The notes: generated by a model not told the origin, from the sequence alone. A stretch of DNA of 64,000 bases from Fervidobacterium sp. (GCA_026419195.1 JANZZV010000003.1:1-64000), one strand, 5' to 3'; counted from the stretch's first letter, positions 45,701 through 55,607 are shown. A program made the numbers and translations.

Positions 45701-46306
45701 TCACTCCCCCCACGTGACTTTTCTTCCATGTATCTCAAAACGTGTGTATAAAATTTTATTCACTATCTGCCAATAATACTCGTGTTCAAGTTTGTGTATC
45801 TCTCTTTCAAGGTCTTCAATATTCCAATCATCCTCTATTTCTATAGCTTTTTGAAATATAATTGGACCGGTATCGATCCCACTATCAACAAAATGTATTG
45901 TGATACCTGTTACTTTCACACCATAATCATAAGCTTGCTTTATACCATCTTTTCCAGGAAAAGATGGCAATAGAGATGGATGGATGTTAATAATCTTTGG
46001 AAAATATTTTCTAACTATTTCTTCGGGTATTATTCTCATGAACCCAGCTAGAACTATCAAATCCGGAGAGAGATTTTCAATAATTTTCTCAAAATCTACA
46101 TACCATGGTTTCTGAAGTAAAACGTAAGGTATTTCAAATTTCTTTGCACGTTCTACAGCAAAACACATTCGATCAGCAACAAGTGCTTGAATCTGCGCTT
46201 TCAACCTTCCATCAACGTAGGCGTTGGCAAGTGCTTCAAAATTGCTCCCACTTCCTGAAGCACAGACTATTATGCGGGGTAATTCAGATCGAAACATCCC
46301 ATACAT
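45701..46306 (-). CDS. purN: Phosphoribosylglycinamide formyltransferase
   Basis: A 201-residue enzyme using 10-formyl-THF to make FGAR. Marks are VCASGSGSNFEAL near the N terminus, LAGFMRIIPEEIV and KIINIHPSLLPSFPG with the catalytic His, and VTGITIHFVDSGIDTGPII with the catalytic Asp. ATG at 46306 follows GGGGTGA and lies inside the end of purF (37-base overlap). Confidence 0.93.
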   Translation of the reverse strand: MYGMFRSELPRIIVCASGSGSNFEALANAYVDGRLKAQIQALVADRMCFAVERAKKFEIPYVLLQKPWYVDFEKIIENLSPDLIVLAGFMRIIPEEIVRKYFPKIINIHPSLLPSFPGKDGIKQAYDYGVKVTGITIHFVDSGIDTGPIIFQKAIEIEDDWNIEDLEREIHKLEHEYYWQIVNKILYTRFEIHGRKVTWGE

Positions 46307-47574
46307 ATTTTCACCCCACATTCATCAAAAACTTCCCTGAATTTTTCAACTGACAAGTAAAAAAGCTCGTCAGCACCTACAAAAGATTTAAGAGCTGATA
46401 CATCTTTTTGTGAGGCAATAAGTTCACTTCTTCTTGATGTGTCAATACCGTAATTGCATGGTCCTATAACAGCTGGTGAATGGATACCAACAAAGACATG
46501 TCTCGCTCCGGCTTCTTTTACCATATCTACTATTACTTTCATTGTTGTGCCTCTCACAATGGAATCATCTATGAGTATTATATCTTTTCCCTTTATAACA
46601 GAAGGGAGGGGTGACAGTTTTCTTCTCACAATGTCTTGTCGATTCTTAGGCATTATAAAGCTTCTGCCTATGTAATGATTTCTTATCAACCCATAATCTA
46701 TTGGTATACGTGATGCAGAGCTGTAACCAAGTGCACCAGAAAATCCACTATCAAGTACAGGAACAACTACGTCACCTTCAATCTTATGTTCTTCATAAAG
46801 CTTCATACCAAGCTTCTTTCTAACATCGTGCACGTTTACACCGTAAAAATTACTGTCTGGACGAGCGAAGTATACAAACTCAAATGAGCAAAATCTGTCG
46901 TTTGAATCACCAAACCTAATAACTTCAGGTTCTTTATCTTGGCTAAAGAAAACTATTGTACCAGACTCTATTTCACTAATATTATTACAACCTATCGAAT
47001 AAAGCGCTGAGTCCTCGGAAGCAACAACGTAGCCGTTGTTGAATTTCCCGTAAAACAATGGTCGAATACCGAATGTATCACGTGCAGCTGCCAAGAATGT
47101 ATCATGGAGTATTACAAGCGAATAAGAAGCCTTTATGCGTGAAAGTGCCCACTGGATGGACTCTTTGGGATCACGATAGGGGGCTATCGAAAAGTAATGA
47201 ATGAAAATCTCAGAATCTAGTGTTGTAGAGAATATTCCACCGTTTTCCATGACAAACTTTCTACGTTCGTCTGCGTCAACTATATTGCCATTGTGAGCTA
47301 TAGATAAAGTGCCTTTGAATGTGTATGCTGTAATAGGTTGGATTTCATTTATTGAACCATAGGTAGAATACCGCACATGTCCTATAGCACAATTGCCAGG
47401 TAGAAACTTATCATCAGTCAAGACGTTTTCAACAAGTCCTTCTCCTTTCACTGCTCTAAAACCGTTTACAACAACGCCTGCTGCTTGTTGACCACGGTGT
47501 TGTAATGCAAGTAATAAATCATGAATTACGTTGTATGATTCGTCAACGTTCCATGTACCTGCTATACCGCACAT
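46270..47574 (-). CDS. purF: Amidophosphoribosyltransferase
   Basis: A 434-residue enzyme making phosphoribosylamine from PRPP and glutamine. After Met removal, Cys2 of MCGIAGTW is the glutaminase nucleophile. The PRPP loop is IILIDDSIVRGTTMK. The C terminus has FDECGVKICMGCF. The family is sometimes a proenzyme, but here Cys follows the initiator directly, so no propeptide is present. ATG at 47574 follows GTGGGGGG. It heads the purine operon. Confidence 0.95.
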   Translation of the reverse strand: MCGIAGTWNVDESYNVIHDLLLALQHRGQQAAGVVVNGFRAVKGEGLVENVLTDDKFLPGNCAIGHVRYSTYGSINEIQPITAYTFKGTLSIAHNGNIVDADERRKFVMENGGIFSTTLDSEIFIHYFSIAPYRDPKESIQWALSRIKASYSLVILHDTFLAAARDTFGIRPLFYGKFNNGYVVASEDSALYSIGCNNISEIESGTIVFFSQDKEPEVIRFGDSNDRFCSFEFVYFARPDSNFYGVNVHDVRKKLGMKLYEEHKIEGDVVVPVLDSGFSGALGYSSASRIPIDYGLIRNHYIGRSFIMPKNRQDIVRRKLSPLPSVIKGKDIILIDDSIVRGTTMKVIVDMVKEAGARHVFVGIHSPAVIGPCNYGIDTSRRSELIASQKDVSALKSFVGADELFYLSVEKFREVFDECGVKICMGCFDLNYPA

Positions 47575-47606
47575 GACTTTCCCCCCACGATATTTGTCAC
47601 TATTTT

Positions 47607-47631
47607 GAGCAAATTTAATCAATTTTTGCTC
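47607..47631. promoter_or_regulatory. Inverted repeat upstream of purF
   Basis: GAGCAAA, an 11-base AT-rich spacer, then TTTGCTC, 33 bases before the purF start codon. It may be an operator of the purine operon. No purine riboswitch core is seen. Confidence 0.35.
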
Positions 47632-47674
47632 TTTTCTATTAAGTGTGTTAAACCTAAAACCATTTTAGATTTCG

Positions 47675-47701
47675 AAAAAACAGAGGACCCTCTCGGGTCC
47701 T
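47675..47701 (-). terminator. Terminator of yicC-remA-gmk-rpoZ
   Basis: Minus-strand stem AGGACCC/GGGTCCT with loop GAGA, then CTGTTTTTT, directly after rpoZ. Confidence 0.8.
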
Positions 47702-47715
47702 TCTGCATGGCATAG

Positions 47716-47946
47716 CTATTTCACTTCAGGTATTAGTATCTTCAGGATATCTTCGTTTTTGATTCTTATATATCCATCCTGAAGTTCTTTAAATGCGATG
47801 CTGACTGAATAATCGTCAGTAGTTGTTACAAATGGTTTGGCAAAATCGTTTATAGCTTCAGCTCTTTTAGCAACTATTACAGGAATAGCATATTTATATG
47901 GAATTTTCTGTAACAGCTTATCGTAGTTGATTACAAATTTACTCAA
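47716..47946 (-). CDS. rpoZ: RNA polymerase omega subunit
   Basis: A 76-residue protein. The family core is [28 protein letters not shown] followed by strand-forming residues. Its place after gmk is the classical rpoZ site. It overlaps the gmk stop by 8 bases. It is slightly divergent in the C-terminal half. Confidence 0.88.
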   Translation of the reverse strand: MSKFVINYDKLLQKIPYKYAIPVIVAKRAEAINDFAKPFVTTTDDYSVSIAFKELQDGYIRIKNEDILKILIPEVK

Positions 47947-48580
47947 ACGTGCGCACCTCCTCTAAAAGCCTCTTCACTTTCCTCGTTTCTTTTTGCCTTT
48001 CATATCTTAAGCGCTCTGCGTAAATAATTGCGGATAAATTCTTTACAGATTCCTCTAAATCCTCATTTATAATAAGATATTCGAATTCAGGAATGAAAGA
48101 CAGTTCTTTTTTTGCCGTTTCTAAACGGCGTTTTATTTTTTCTTCACTCTCTGTACCGCGTTTTTTAAGTCTCTCACTCAAAATTTGATAACTTGGAGGA
48201 GCTACAAAGATAAATTTGGCACCATACCAATTTTTCTTAACTGTAAGTGCTCCCTGCACATCTATATCAAGTATCACATCGTACCCACTTTTTAGGTGTT
48301 CGTTAACAAAATCCGCTGGGGTACCATAATAATTGTCATGCACTTGTGCCCATTCGATGAATCTATTCTCTTGTATCATTCTATTAAACTCTTCGTGTGT
48401 TATAAAAAAGTAGTCTACCCCATGGACCTCACCTGGGCGCTGTTTTCTTGTAGTACATGATATTGAAAATACAAGGTTATCAACACGTTCAAGAACAGAA
48501 CGTATAATACTTGTCTTTCCAACACCACTTGGACCGCTTATAACAAAGAGAATACCTTCCGATCGCTCAGAACTTTCCAT
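47939..48580 (-). CDS. gmk: Guanylate kinase
   Basis: A 213-residue enzyme that phosphorylates GMP. The P-loop is [13 protein letters not shown] near residue 15, followed by [19 protein letters not shown], the GMP-binding segment, and [14 protein letters not shown]. It overlaps rpoZ and lies 5 bases after remA. Confidence 0.96.
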   Translation of the reverse strand: MESSERSEGILFVISGPSGVGKTSIIRSVLERVDNLVFSISCTTRKQRPGEVHGVDYFFITHEEFNRMIQENRFIEWAQVHDNYYGTPADFVNEHLKSGYDVILDIDVQGALTVKKNWYGAKFIFVAPPSYQILSERLKKRGTESEEKIKRRLETAKKELSFIPEFEYLIINEDLEESVKNLSAIIYAERLRYERQKETRKVKRLLEEVRTFE

Positions 48581-48585
48581 GTACT

Positions 48586-48867
48586 CTAACCCTTCCTTAT
48601 TTTTTCAAGCTGCTTTTCTATTTCCGCCATGGATTCGATAAACCTTTGCGCTATTGTCTCAGGTTGAATAGCACTGAGAATTATATGATTCGAATCAGTG
48701 ATAAGAATAGATCTTGTCTTTCTCCCATACGTAGCATCTATGAGTTTTCCCTCTTCTTTTGCATCTTCCTTTAATCTTTTAAGCGGAGCACTCTCAGGAT
48801 TAACAATCGCAATAACCCTGTCACCTGCAATCACGTTACCAAACCCAATATTGATTAAACCAAACAT
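48586..48867 (-). CDS. remA: RemA-family (DUF370) regulator
   Basis: A 93-residue protein of the RemA family, known in Bacillus as a DNA-binding activator of matrix genes. It reads [20 protein letters not shown] at the N terminus and [21 protein letters not shown] in the middle, typical of the family. Gene order yicC-remA-gmk-rpoZ is conserved across many bacteria. Its targets in Thermotogales are unknown. Confidence 0.92.
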   Translation of the reverse strand: MFGLINIGFGNVIAGDRVIAIVNPESAPLKRLKEDAKEEGKLIDATYGRKTRSILITDSNHIILSAIQPETIAQRFIESMAEIEKQLEKIRKG

Positions 48868-48904
48868 ATGCTTGCACCTCCCAATTTTTTAGAAAATGAC
48901 GGAA

Positions 48905-49780
48905 TTATTCAAGGTTCATTACTTGTTCTTTAAATTGAGAAACTAAATATTTACCTTCAAGTGCCAAGCTACTTATGTCAAGCGTCTTACTTTTCGATAA
49001 AATAGTGTTGAATTCCCTTTGTATCTCCTGAGACAAGAAATTAAGCATATCTCCAACAGGCTCATCTTTCATTAGCAATTCGTCAACGCGCTGCAGGTGA
49101 CTTTCAAGTCTTGTTATCTCCTCACGTATATCAGCTCTATCTGCCAATATCGCTAACGCATTTTCAAAAAGTTCTTTGTTAATCTCTACATCATCGGGTA
49201 AAATTTCTTTCATATTTGTTCTTATTCTCTCAGCAATGTATTTAGGTACTTCATTGGCTTTTGATCTTATCTCTGTCACAATTTGCCTCATTTTTCGACT
49301 CATGTTAGACAAGTCATTTACTAACTTTTCTCCTTCGGTTTTTCTTTCTTGAACAACCTGTTGAAGTACTTCTTGTAAGATCGTCGCAACGCTTTTCCAA
49401 ACAATTTCTATTTCCTCATTTGAAAATTCGAATTGGAAAAGTTCCCTAAAACTTAGCAGATGACTAAGTTCAACAGGAACAGGTATGCCAAGATTTTCAC
49501 GTATCTCTGATAGCATTTCATAATATGTTCGTACTAACGAGTAATCTACAGTAATTTGGACAGGTTTTATAAATCTTACCCAAACTCGTACCGATACCTT
49601 ACCTTTGGTTATGTATTCCTTCACCTTAGAAATAACATCGAGTTCCTTAGAGTTCAAAAAATACGGTAGATAAACATCTACGTTGAAACCCTTAGAATTT
49701 AGAGTTTTAATTTCACAAGTAATTTTGTAGTCGTTGATTATAGATTGGATCTTTGCATATCCAGTCATGCTATATGGCAT
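48905..49780 (-). CDS. YicC/YloC-family endoribonuclease-like protein
   Basis: A 291-residue protein beginning PYSMTGYAK, the constant YicC N terminus, and ending with the DUF1732 domain EIQREFNTILSKSKTLDISSLAL. Family members cut RNA. It heads yicC-remA-gmk-rpoZ, and a good promoter lies 31 bases upstream. Confidence 0.92.
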   Translation of the reverse strand: MPYSMTGYAKIQSIINDYKITCEIKTLNSKGFNVDVYLPYFLNSKELDVISKVKEYITKGKVSVRVWVRFIKPVQITVDYSLVRTYYEMLSEIRENLGIPVPVELSHLLSFRELFQFEFSNEEIEIVWKSVATILQEVLQQVVQERKTEGEKLVNDLSNMSRKMRQIVTEIRSKANEVPKYIAERIRTNMKEILPDDVEINKELFENALAILADRADIREEITRLESHLQRVDELLMKDEPVGDMLNFLSQEIQREFNTILSKSKTLDISSLALEGKYLVSQFKEQVMNLE

Positions 49781-49810
49781 AAAAATAGCCTCCTAAAACT
49801 CATCGAGTAT

Positions 49811-49839
49811 ATTATACATGAAATTTCCAAAAATTCCAA
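49811..49839 (-). promoter_or_regulatory. Promoter of yicC-remA-gmk-rpoZ
   Basis: On the minus strand TTGGAA (49834-49839), a 17-base spacer ending ATG, and TATAAT (49811-49816). Confidence 0.65.
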
Positions 49840-49863
49840 GTATTTCATGAAAAATTAAAAATA

Positions 49864-49888
49864 TGTGCGGAAGAAAACCTTCCGCACA
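49864..49888 (-). terminator. Terminator after transketolase
   Basis: Stem TGTGCGGAAG/CTTCCGCACA; on the minus strand TATTTTTAATTTTTC follows. Confidence 0.8.
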
Positions 49889-49897
49889 TTATTTCTA

Positions 49898-51772
49898 TTA
49901 TTTACAATTTAACTTACTCAATATGAACTCTGCCACTCTCTCTCCACTTAAACCGTAGATCTCAAAAAGTGCTTTTGAATCACCCGACACAGGAAATTCT
50001 GAGAGCCCAAGTTTGATAAACGTGCCAGGTAACATTCCCATTTCAAAGTATTTTTGAGCGATTAAACTCCCAAGTCCGTTTAACAAATTGTGGTCTTCTA
50101 AAGTTACAACAAAGTTTGAATATTCTCCTAAGACCTCTTCATCAAGTTTGTAAGGACAGCTTACATTAATTATGGCAAAATGTATTCCCTTTAATTTTAG
50201 TATTTCATAAGCCCTTATTGCACTTGGTACAACCGAACCAATGCAATATATTACTCCGTCTCTACCATTACGTAGTATATCCATCTTACCATACTCAAAG
50301 GTGTAGTTTTCATCAAAATATAAACTTCCATCTTCTTTTCTTATTGGATCAACTTTGCTTCTTCCCATCGCTACGACAAAATTTCCATACTCCTTAGCAA
50401 CAAACCTTACAACTCTATCAGTCTGATTAGGATCGGCTGGAACAATCACTTTGAACCCATACCAAGCAAGTGGCGCCCCGATGTAGTTAAGTGCATGGTG
50501 GGTCTTTCCGTCTTCACCAACATCAATACCACAATGTGTGACCACCACCTTCAGATTGGTGCTATTAATAGCATTTAATCGATGTTGATTAAACGTTTCA
50601 TCAATACCAAACACTCCAAAATCTGCAAAAAATGTAATTATTCCATCAGCAGAGAGTGCACCAGCTAAAACCGCAGCGTTGTGTTCTTGTACACCCAACT
50701 CGATGATCCTATCTGGTCGTTCTTTGTCAAGAAAATCGAGCTTAACAGAACCTTTTAAGTCGCAGTCGACTGCGACAATATTATCATTTAGTGTTGCAAG
50801 ATCTGCAATTGCTCTACCAAGTGCACTTCTATTGTCTGTTGGTTTGTCGTAAAGTCTTGGTTTTCCTGTATCCACTTTAACTTCGTACTCCAACTTCACC
50901 TTTTTATGAGCAATCACAGGCAGTTCTTTTCGCATTTTGATATATTTTTCCACATCATTTTCTACCCCAAGTTGTGCGAGCGCTATTTCAAGTTCTTCTT
51001 TTCCCAAAGCTTTACCATGGTAATCTGGTTTATTTTCCATGAAATCCACGCCTTTACCAATAATCGTGTGAGCAATGATAGCCGTTGGTTTTCCATCGTT
51101 CTTAGCTATCGTAAGGGCTGATAGGATCTGTTCATGATCGTGCCCATCTATCTCAATAGTTCTCCAACCAGCAGCTTCAAATTCTGCTTTTATATCCACA
51201 TACATTACTTCATGTGCATGTCCACTTATCTGAATATCATTGTAATCTACAATAACAGTAATATTATCCAATTTGTATTTCCTTGCTGTTCTTCTCGCCT
51301 CTTGCACTTGCCCTTTTGCACTTTCTCCATCACTCATAAGCACATAAACATGATAACTTTTCTTTTTGTATTTCGCAGCAAGTGCGAATCCTACACCAGC
51401 ACTTAAACCTTGTCCAAGATTACCCGTTGTCCATTCAACGCCTGGAATACCACGTGTTATGTGTCCTTCAAAAATTGATGCTGGATGTCTGAATCCTGAA
51501 ATAACTTCATCTCTGTCAACAAATCCATAAACAGCTAGCGTTGAATAGACGGCTGGGGATATATGTCCGTGACTTATCACAATACGATCTCTTTCTTCGT
51601 TCCATGGATCTTTTGGGTCAATATTGGCAAACGCATAAAGCGTTACAAGTATATCTATAGATGACATTGAACCTCCAGGATGTCCAGAATTTGCTACATA
51701 CGTCATTTTCAAAATATCACCACGGCATTGCTTTGACAATTTTTTTAGGTGTTCGATATTCACATTCTCCAC
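49898..51772 (-). CDS. tkt: Transketolase
   Basis: A 624-residue thiamine diphosphate enzyme moving two-carbon units between sugar phosphates. N-terminal marks are SGHPGGSMSSIDIL and VISHGHISPAVY; the TPP-Mg motif is VLMSDGESAKGQVQEA, with Asn in VIVDYNDIQ. The middle domain has IELGVQEHNAAVLAGAL. Both halves are in one chain, unlike the split form of some anaerobes. It follows the alcohol dehydrogenase gene by 20 bases. Confidence 0.94.
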   Translation of the reverse strand: MENVNIEHLKKLSKQCRGDILKMTYVANSGHPGGSMSSIDILVTLYAFANIDPKDPWNEERDRIVISHGHISPAVYSTLAVYGFVDRDEVISGFRHPASIFEGHITRGIPGVEWTTGNLGQGLSAGVGFALAAKYKKKSYHVYVLMSDGESAKGQVQEARRTARKYKLDNITVIVDYNDIQISGHAHEVMYVDIKAEFEAAGWRTIEIDGHDHEQILSALTIAKNDGKPTAIIAHTIIGKGVDFMENKPDYHGKALGKEELEIALAQLGVENDVEKYIKMRKELPVIAHKKVKLEYEVKVDTGKPRLYDKPTDNRSALGRAIADLATLNDNIVAVDCDLKGSVKLDFLDKERPDRIIELGVQEHNAAVLAGALSADGIITFFADFGVFGIDETFNQHRLNAINSTNLKVVVTHCGIDVGEDGKTHHALNYIGAPLAWYGFKVIVPADPNQTDRVVRFVAKEYGNFVVAMGRSKVDPIRKEDGSLYFDENYTFEYGKMDILRNGRDGVIYCIGSVVPSAIRAYEILKLKGIHFAIINVSCPYKLDEEVLGEYSNFVVTLEDHNLLNGLGSLIAQKYFEMGMLPGTFIKLGLSEFPVSGDSKALFEIYGLSGERVAEFILSKLNCK

Positions 51773-51792
51773 ACGTTATCCCTCCGTAATTT

Positions 51793-52947
51793 TCAAAACG
51801 CTATCTCGTAGATTCTTCTTATATCGTCGTAATGAAGTTCTTTGACAGTTCCAAAAGGAGCATGTTTGCTCGCAATTTTCGTAAGCTCATCTATATCACT
51901 CTTTGTAAATCCTACCTCATTTAACGTGACAGGTGCCCCCATTGAAGAGTACAACTTTTTAAGTTCTTCTATTGTGGTTTCAGGCGTTATCTCTCCGTTT
52001 AACTCAAGGACATTTTTACCAAATTTAATTAACTTTTCCGATATTTTATCTTTGACATACGTCATCCAAGCTGGAAAAACAATTGCAAGTCCTGCACCAT
52101 GAGCAACATCAGGATTTAAAGCGCTGATCGCATGTTCAAGCTCGTGCGAGGACCAATCTCCTCCGTTGGTACCTATGCCCGTTAGGCCGTTAAGTGCAAG
52201 TGTAGTGGCAAGACAGAAGTTGGCACGCGCTTCATAATTTTCCGCTTCTCTCAGTATAATTTGCGTAGTTTGAATAAGCGTTTTAATTATACTCTCATCG
52301 ACTTTGTCTATCAGGGTGCTACCTGATGTATCGAAATAATATTCCATAACATGACTAATAGCATCGATAGCACCGTACACTACTTGTTCTTTTGGGAGCG
52401 TAAATTGCGTTGTTGGATCTACTATAGATACAACAGGATAAACGTGCTTTGAACTGAAGTAAAACTTCTCCTTTGTCTGTTCATTTGTAACAACAGCATT
52501 TCCGTTCATTTCTGTACCCGTTGCAGACATTGTTAATATCACGTAGAGTGGAAGTGCTTTCCTAACATTATACTTTCCTACGAAAGCATCCCATATATCG
52601 CCCTCATAGTAAAATCCTGCAGCTATTGCTTTTGCACTATCAACAACACTTCCTCCACCAACTGCAAGAATAGCCTGAACGTTGTTTTGTCTTGCAACCT
52701 CTATAGCTTCATGTACCTTCGATAGTACAGGGTTTGGTCGAACACCGGATACTTCCACTTTTTCCACACCATTTTCAATCAGCGATCTGACAACTCTTTC
52801 GTATACACCATTCCTCTTTATCGAACCACTTCCATAGAGCAAAAGTACCTTCTTTATGCCATCTTTCTTAAGGTATTCACCTATCTTTTCCACTGTACCT
52901 TTCCCAAAGACTAGTTTTGTCGGATTATGAAACACAAAATTTTCCAC
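51793..52947 (-). CDS. Iron-containing alcohol dehydrogenase
   Basis: A 384-residue member of the family with butanol dehydrogenase and YqhD-type reductases. The cofactor loop is AVGGGSVVDSAKAIA. Metal ligands are in YGAIDAISHVMEYYF (Asp and His), and SSHELEHAISALNPDVAHGAGLAI (two His). It probably reduces an aldehyde with NAD(P)H. GTG at 52947 (VENFVFHNPTK) is preferred because GTGGGGGTGA lies upstream; GTGs at 52956 and 52962 overlap that site. Substrate is unknown. Confidence 0.88.
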   Translation of the reverse strand: MENFVFHNPTKLVFGKGTVEKIGEYLKKDGIKKVLLLYGSGSIKRNGVYERVVRSLIENGVEKVEVSGVRPNPVLSKVHEAIEVARQNNVQAILAVGGGSVVDSAKAIAAGFYYEGDIWDAFVGKYNVRKALPLYVILTMSATGTEMNGNAVVTNEQTKEKFYFSSKHVYPVVSIVDPTTQFTLPKEQVVYGAIDAISHVMEYYFDTSGSTLIDKVDESIIKTLIQTTQIILREAENYEARANFCLATTLALNGLTGIGTNGGDWSSHELEHAISALNPDVAHGAGLAIVFPAWMTYVKDKISEKLIKFGKNVLELNGEITPETTIEELKKLYSSMGAPVTLNEVGFTKSDIDELTKIASKHAPFGTVKELHYDDIRRIYEIAF

Positions 52948-52996
52948 TTTGTTCACCCCCACTTTTTGAAATTCTTATACATGATCAGTATTTATC

Positions 52997-53025
52997 ATTA
53001 TACCACCAAGTCTTCTCAAAATCAA
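52997..53025 (-). promoter_or_regulatory. Promoter of the adh-tkt operon
   Basis: On the minus strand TTGATT (53020-53025), a 17-base spacer ending TGG, and TATAAT (52997-53002). It begins at the edge of the ABC operon terminator. Confidence 0.7.
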
Positions 53026-53056
53026 AAATAGGTAGGCAAAAAGCCTACCTATTTTT
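53024..53056. terminator. Terminator of the ABC transporter operon
   Basis: A perfect stem AAAAATAGGTAGGC/GCCTACCTATTTTT with a 5-base loop. The minus-strand T-run is part of the stem. Confidence 0.85.
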
Positions 53057-53083
53057 CTCGTTTATTATCTTTGATACATTGAC

Positions 53084-54007
53084 CTATTTAGTTTCAATAA
53101 AGAACTTTTCATCTGGAACTTTCGGCATACCCTCTGGATAAAGCTCATTAAGCCTTCTTAAATAATTAAGCACTTCCTCTTTGCAGTCCTTTGAAGATAC
53201 ATAGTTGTACTGACTTCTTGAGAGAGAGGTTTTCAACACATTAGTTGGAATACCTAATTGTTTACTCGTTATTTCAACAGCTTTATCTATGTTATTGTAA
53301 GACCAGTTTAGGCTTGCAATGAAAGATTTCTCAAAGAGCCTTACTGTATTTAAGTAATCCTGCAACTTTCCAGTCACAAATATTCCGGTTATAGGAATAC
53401 CATATTTGGTTCCACTGGCTTTGTTCCATTCGTCCTGTAAGTCAAGGATTATTTTTCCTTTTGACAGTGTCATCGTTACGAAAGGTTCGGGAATCGCCGC
53501 TAATCTTATCTTACCTGAGTTAAATAGTGATACTATTTCCTGAGGCTGTGCGTACGCAAATGTAACGTCTTTATCTGGTTCCAACCCGTTTTTGACAAGT
53601 AAATATCTCATCACAACATCGGCAGTTTGACCCCGTCCGTGAGCAGTGTATATCTTCTCACCCTTTAGGCTTTGATAATTTTTAAATTCAAAATCGGTTG
53701 AAGCAACGACATAAAATAATCGCCAACTGTATACACCAACAAGTCTTACGTCAATACCTTTTGTATACAAATTTGCAGCAAATGTTACTGGTAAAGCTGC
53801 AAAGTTCACTTTCTTAGATACAATATAGGCCGTAGCCTCATCGAGTGTCTTCCAAAACCTCATATCAAGTGCGATATCGGTTTTAACCTCTTTACCAATC
53901 AGCCCAGCTACAGGGAAGATCGTTGGACCAAAAGGATTGATAAAACTTACTGCATAGATCCAGATGGAAAGAAAAATCATAGCAAGTACGAAAAACTTTT
54001 TAGTCAT
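53084..54007 (-). CDS. ABC transporter substrate-binding protein (SsuA/NrtA/ThiY-like)
   Basis: A 307-residue exported protein. The signal peptide MTKKFFVLAMIFLSIWIYAVSF has no lipobox Cys. The mature part resembles NMT1/SsuA-type two-lobed binding proteins: AALPVTFAANLYTKGIDVRLVG and ENGLEPDKDV-like VKNGLEPDKDVTFAYAQ. Relatives bind sulfonates, nitrate or thiamine precursors; I cannot tell which. GAGGAGGTG lies upstream of the ATG, which overlaps the ATPase stop as ATGA. There is no TPP riboswitch upstream of the operon. Confidence 0.8.
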   Translation of the reverse strand: MTKKFFVLAMIFLSIWIYAVSFINPFGPTIFPVAGLIGKEVKTDIALDMRFWKTLDEATAYIVSKKVNFAALPVTFAANLYTKGIDVRLVGVYSWRLFYVVASTDFEFKNYQSLKGEKIYTAHGRGQTADVVMRYLLVKNGLEPDKDVTFAYAQPQEIVSLFNSGKIRLAAIPEPFVTMTLSKGKIILDLQDEWNKASGTKYGIPITGIFVTGKLQDYLNTVRLFEKSFIASLNWSYNNIDKAVEITSKQLGIPTNVLKTSLSRSQYNYVSSKDCKEEVLNYLRRLNELYPEGMPKVPDEKFFIETK

Positions 54008-54717
54008 ACACTCCACCTCCTCATAATTTCCGATAGTATAGCTGATTCCATTTTTTGAAATTCTTCAGATAGTGCATTCTTTGGTATGTGTTTTGTCTTA
54101 AATTCTCCAATTATTCTGCTTGGTTTATCACTAAGTAATATAATTCTATCTGCTAACAAGAGCGCTTCACGTATATCGTGAGTAACAAGGATCATCGAAA
54201 AATTTCCTATTTTTCTTTTTTCTATAATATCTTCTATTATTGAAAGCTTCATATGGACATCCAAAGAAGCAAAAGGTTCATCCAAAAACAAAACTTCTGG
54301 ATCTGAGATTAAAGCCCTTGCCAAGTTCACCCTTTGCTTCATACCGCCACTGAGCTTTGAAGGTAAGTAATGAGCAAAGTTTTCCAGACTAAATGTCTTG
54401 AGAATGGAAAGAGCCCTTTGTTCATCATTATAAACAAACAAAATATTTTCAAGTACATTTTTCCAAGGTATCAATCTTGGCTCTTGAAAAACATAACCTA
54501 TCTTTGAAAAGTATTTTTGTATATATCCATTGTAGTTTTTGTCAATCCCTGCTACGATTTTTAAGAGTGTTGTCTTTCCACAACCAGATGGACCAAGAAA
54601 CGCTACTGATTCGCCTTTAAGTAGCTCAAAAGATAAATTTTCTATAACTTTTAGTTTTCCAAAGAATTTTTCCAGATTTTTAACACTCAATATTACATCA
54701 TTCACACTAATTCCCAA
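54004..54717 (-). CDS. ABC transporter ATP-binding protein (SsuB-like)
   Basis: A 237-residue ATPase. Walker A is GPSGCGKTTLLK, the Q loop is in IGYVFQEPRLIPWKN, the signature is LSGGMKQR, Walker B is VLFLDEPFASLD, and the switch His is in LVTHDIREAL. The family is that of nitrate/sulfonate/taurine importers. It overlaps the permease gene by 16 bases. Confidence 0.93.
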   Translation of the reverse strand: MGISVNDVILSVKNLEKFFGKLKVIENLSFELLKGESVAFLGPSGCGKTTLLKIVAGIDKNYNGYIQKYFSKIGYVFQEPRLIPWKNVLENILFVYNDEQRALSILKTFSLENFAHYLPSKLSGGMKQRVNLARALISDPEVLFLDEPFASLDVHMKLSIIEDIIEKRKIGNFSMILVTHDIREALLLADRIILLSDKPSRIIGEFKTKHIPKNALSEEFQKMESAILSEIMRRWSV

Positions 54718-55448
54718 TTCTTAAGTAACCTCCTTACAAGCCTATGAACAATGCTTTCTACAATCAATCCTATAGTTATTATTACGATTGTGTAAGCATA
54801 AACTTTTTCGACAGAAACAGACTGCCTTGCCCAAGCTATCAGCACACCAATCCCTTTTTCCCCACACATATATTCTGCAACAACAACAACCTTCCACACA
54901 TTTCCAATGACAACCTGAAGTGTTGAAACAAATTGAGGGATTATTGAACCAAGATACACATCCTTCAAGATCCTACTTTTTCGTACATTGTAGACATGTG
55001 CCATCTCGATAAGTCTTTTGTCAGTTGTCTGGATACCAACTGCTGTTGATAAAATTGCGTGCGGAAGCAACGATAGAAAGCTAACAACAACAGGTCCAGT
55101 CCAACCAATACCCCAAATGAACATCACAAGCGCAAGCCAGGTTACTATTGGAAATGCTTGCATGAACAGTATAAAAGGTCGTGAGATCTCATAGAGAATA
55201 TCGTTCAGACCAACCAAGAAACCTAACACCACACCAACAAAAACTACAGAAAAAAGCACAACCAATACCTTTGACAATGTTTGTACCAAGTTCATCCAGA
55301 AAATTTGTTTAGTTATTTCATCTGCTATCGTCAAAAAAACACTCAAAGGATTGGGTAGTATCAACTGTGAATTGATAAGATATGATGCAATTGTCCAGAT
55401 GAAAAATATAAATAATATGCCGACAATATAATTAGCTTTTTCTACCAA
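54702..55448 (-). CDS. ABC transporter permease (SsuC-like)
   Basis: A 248-residue membrane protein with about six helices. The EAA-like loop is EMAHVYNVRKSRILKDVYLGSIIPQF. It belongs to the BPD-type permeases of sulfonate, taurine or thiamine-precursor systems. It starts at TTG, with AAAGGAG upstream, and is the first gene of the three-gene operon. Confidence 0.9.
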   Translation of the reverse strand: MVEKANYIVGILFIFFIWTIASYLINSQLILPNPLSVFLTIADEITKQIFWMNLVQTLSKVLVVLFSVVFVGVVLGFLVGLNDILYEISRPFILFMQAFPIVTWLALVMFIWGIGWTGPVVVSFLSLLPHAILSTAVGIQTTDKRLIEMAHVYNVRKSRILKDVYLGSIIPQFVSTLQVVIGNVWKVVVVAEYMCGEKGIGVLIAWARQSVSVEKVYAYTIVIITIGLIVESIVHRLVRRLLKNWELV

Positions 55449-55511
55449 TGTTTATCTCCTTTCATTTAGGATTATTCAAATCGTCCTCTAAGTTTGTAAT
55501 GTATGAAAAAA

Positions 55512-55541
55512 TTGACATGGTATAAACAAATTTGATATAAT
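55512..55541 (+). promoter_or_regulatory. Promoter of the plus-strand TM1266-like gene
   Basis: A perfect TTGACA at 55512-55517, an 18-base spacer and a perfect TATAAT at 55536-55541. Confidence 0.75.
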
Positions 55542-55607
55542 ATTAAAGGTACAAGTTTCGGTTTCGTATTTACTTTTTATTGAATTCCATTAAAGGAGGT
55601 GTATCTC

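Noticed and set aside
44779-45738. A frameshift that hides the cyclohydrolase domain of PurH
   Set aside because: The upstream DNA codes for intact purN and purF in the same direction, leaving no room for the domain.
55449-55511. TPP riboswitch upstream of the ABC transporter
   Set aside because: The upstream region is short and lacks the conserved core, so a thiamine-precursor role is not supported.
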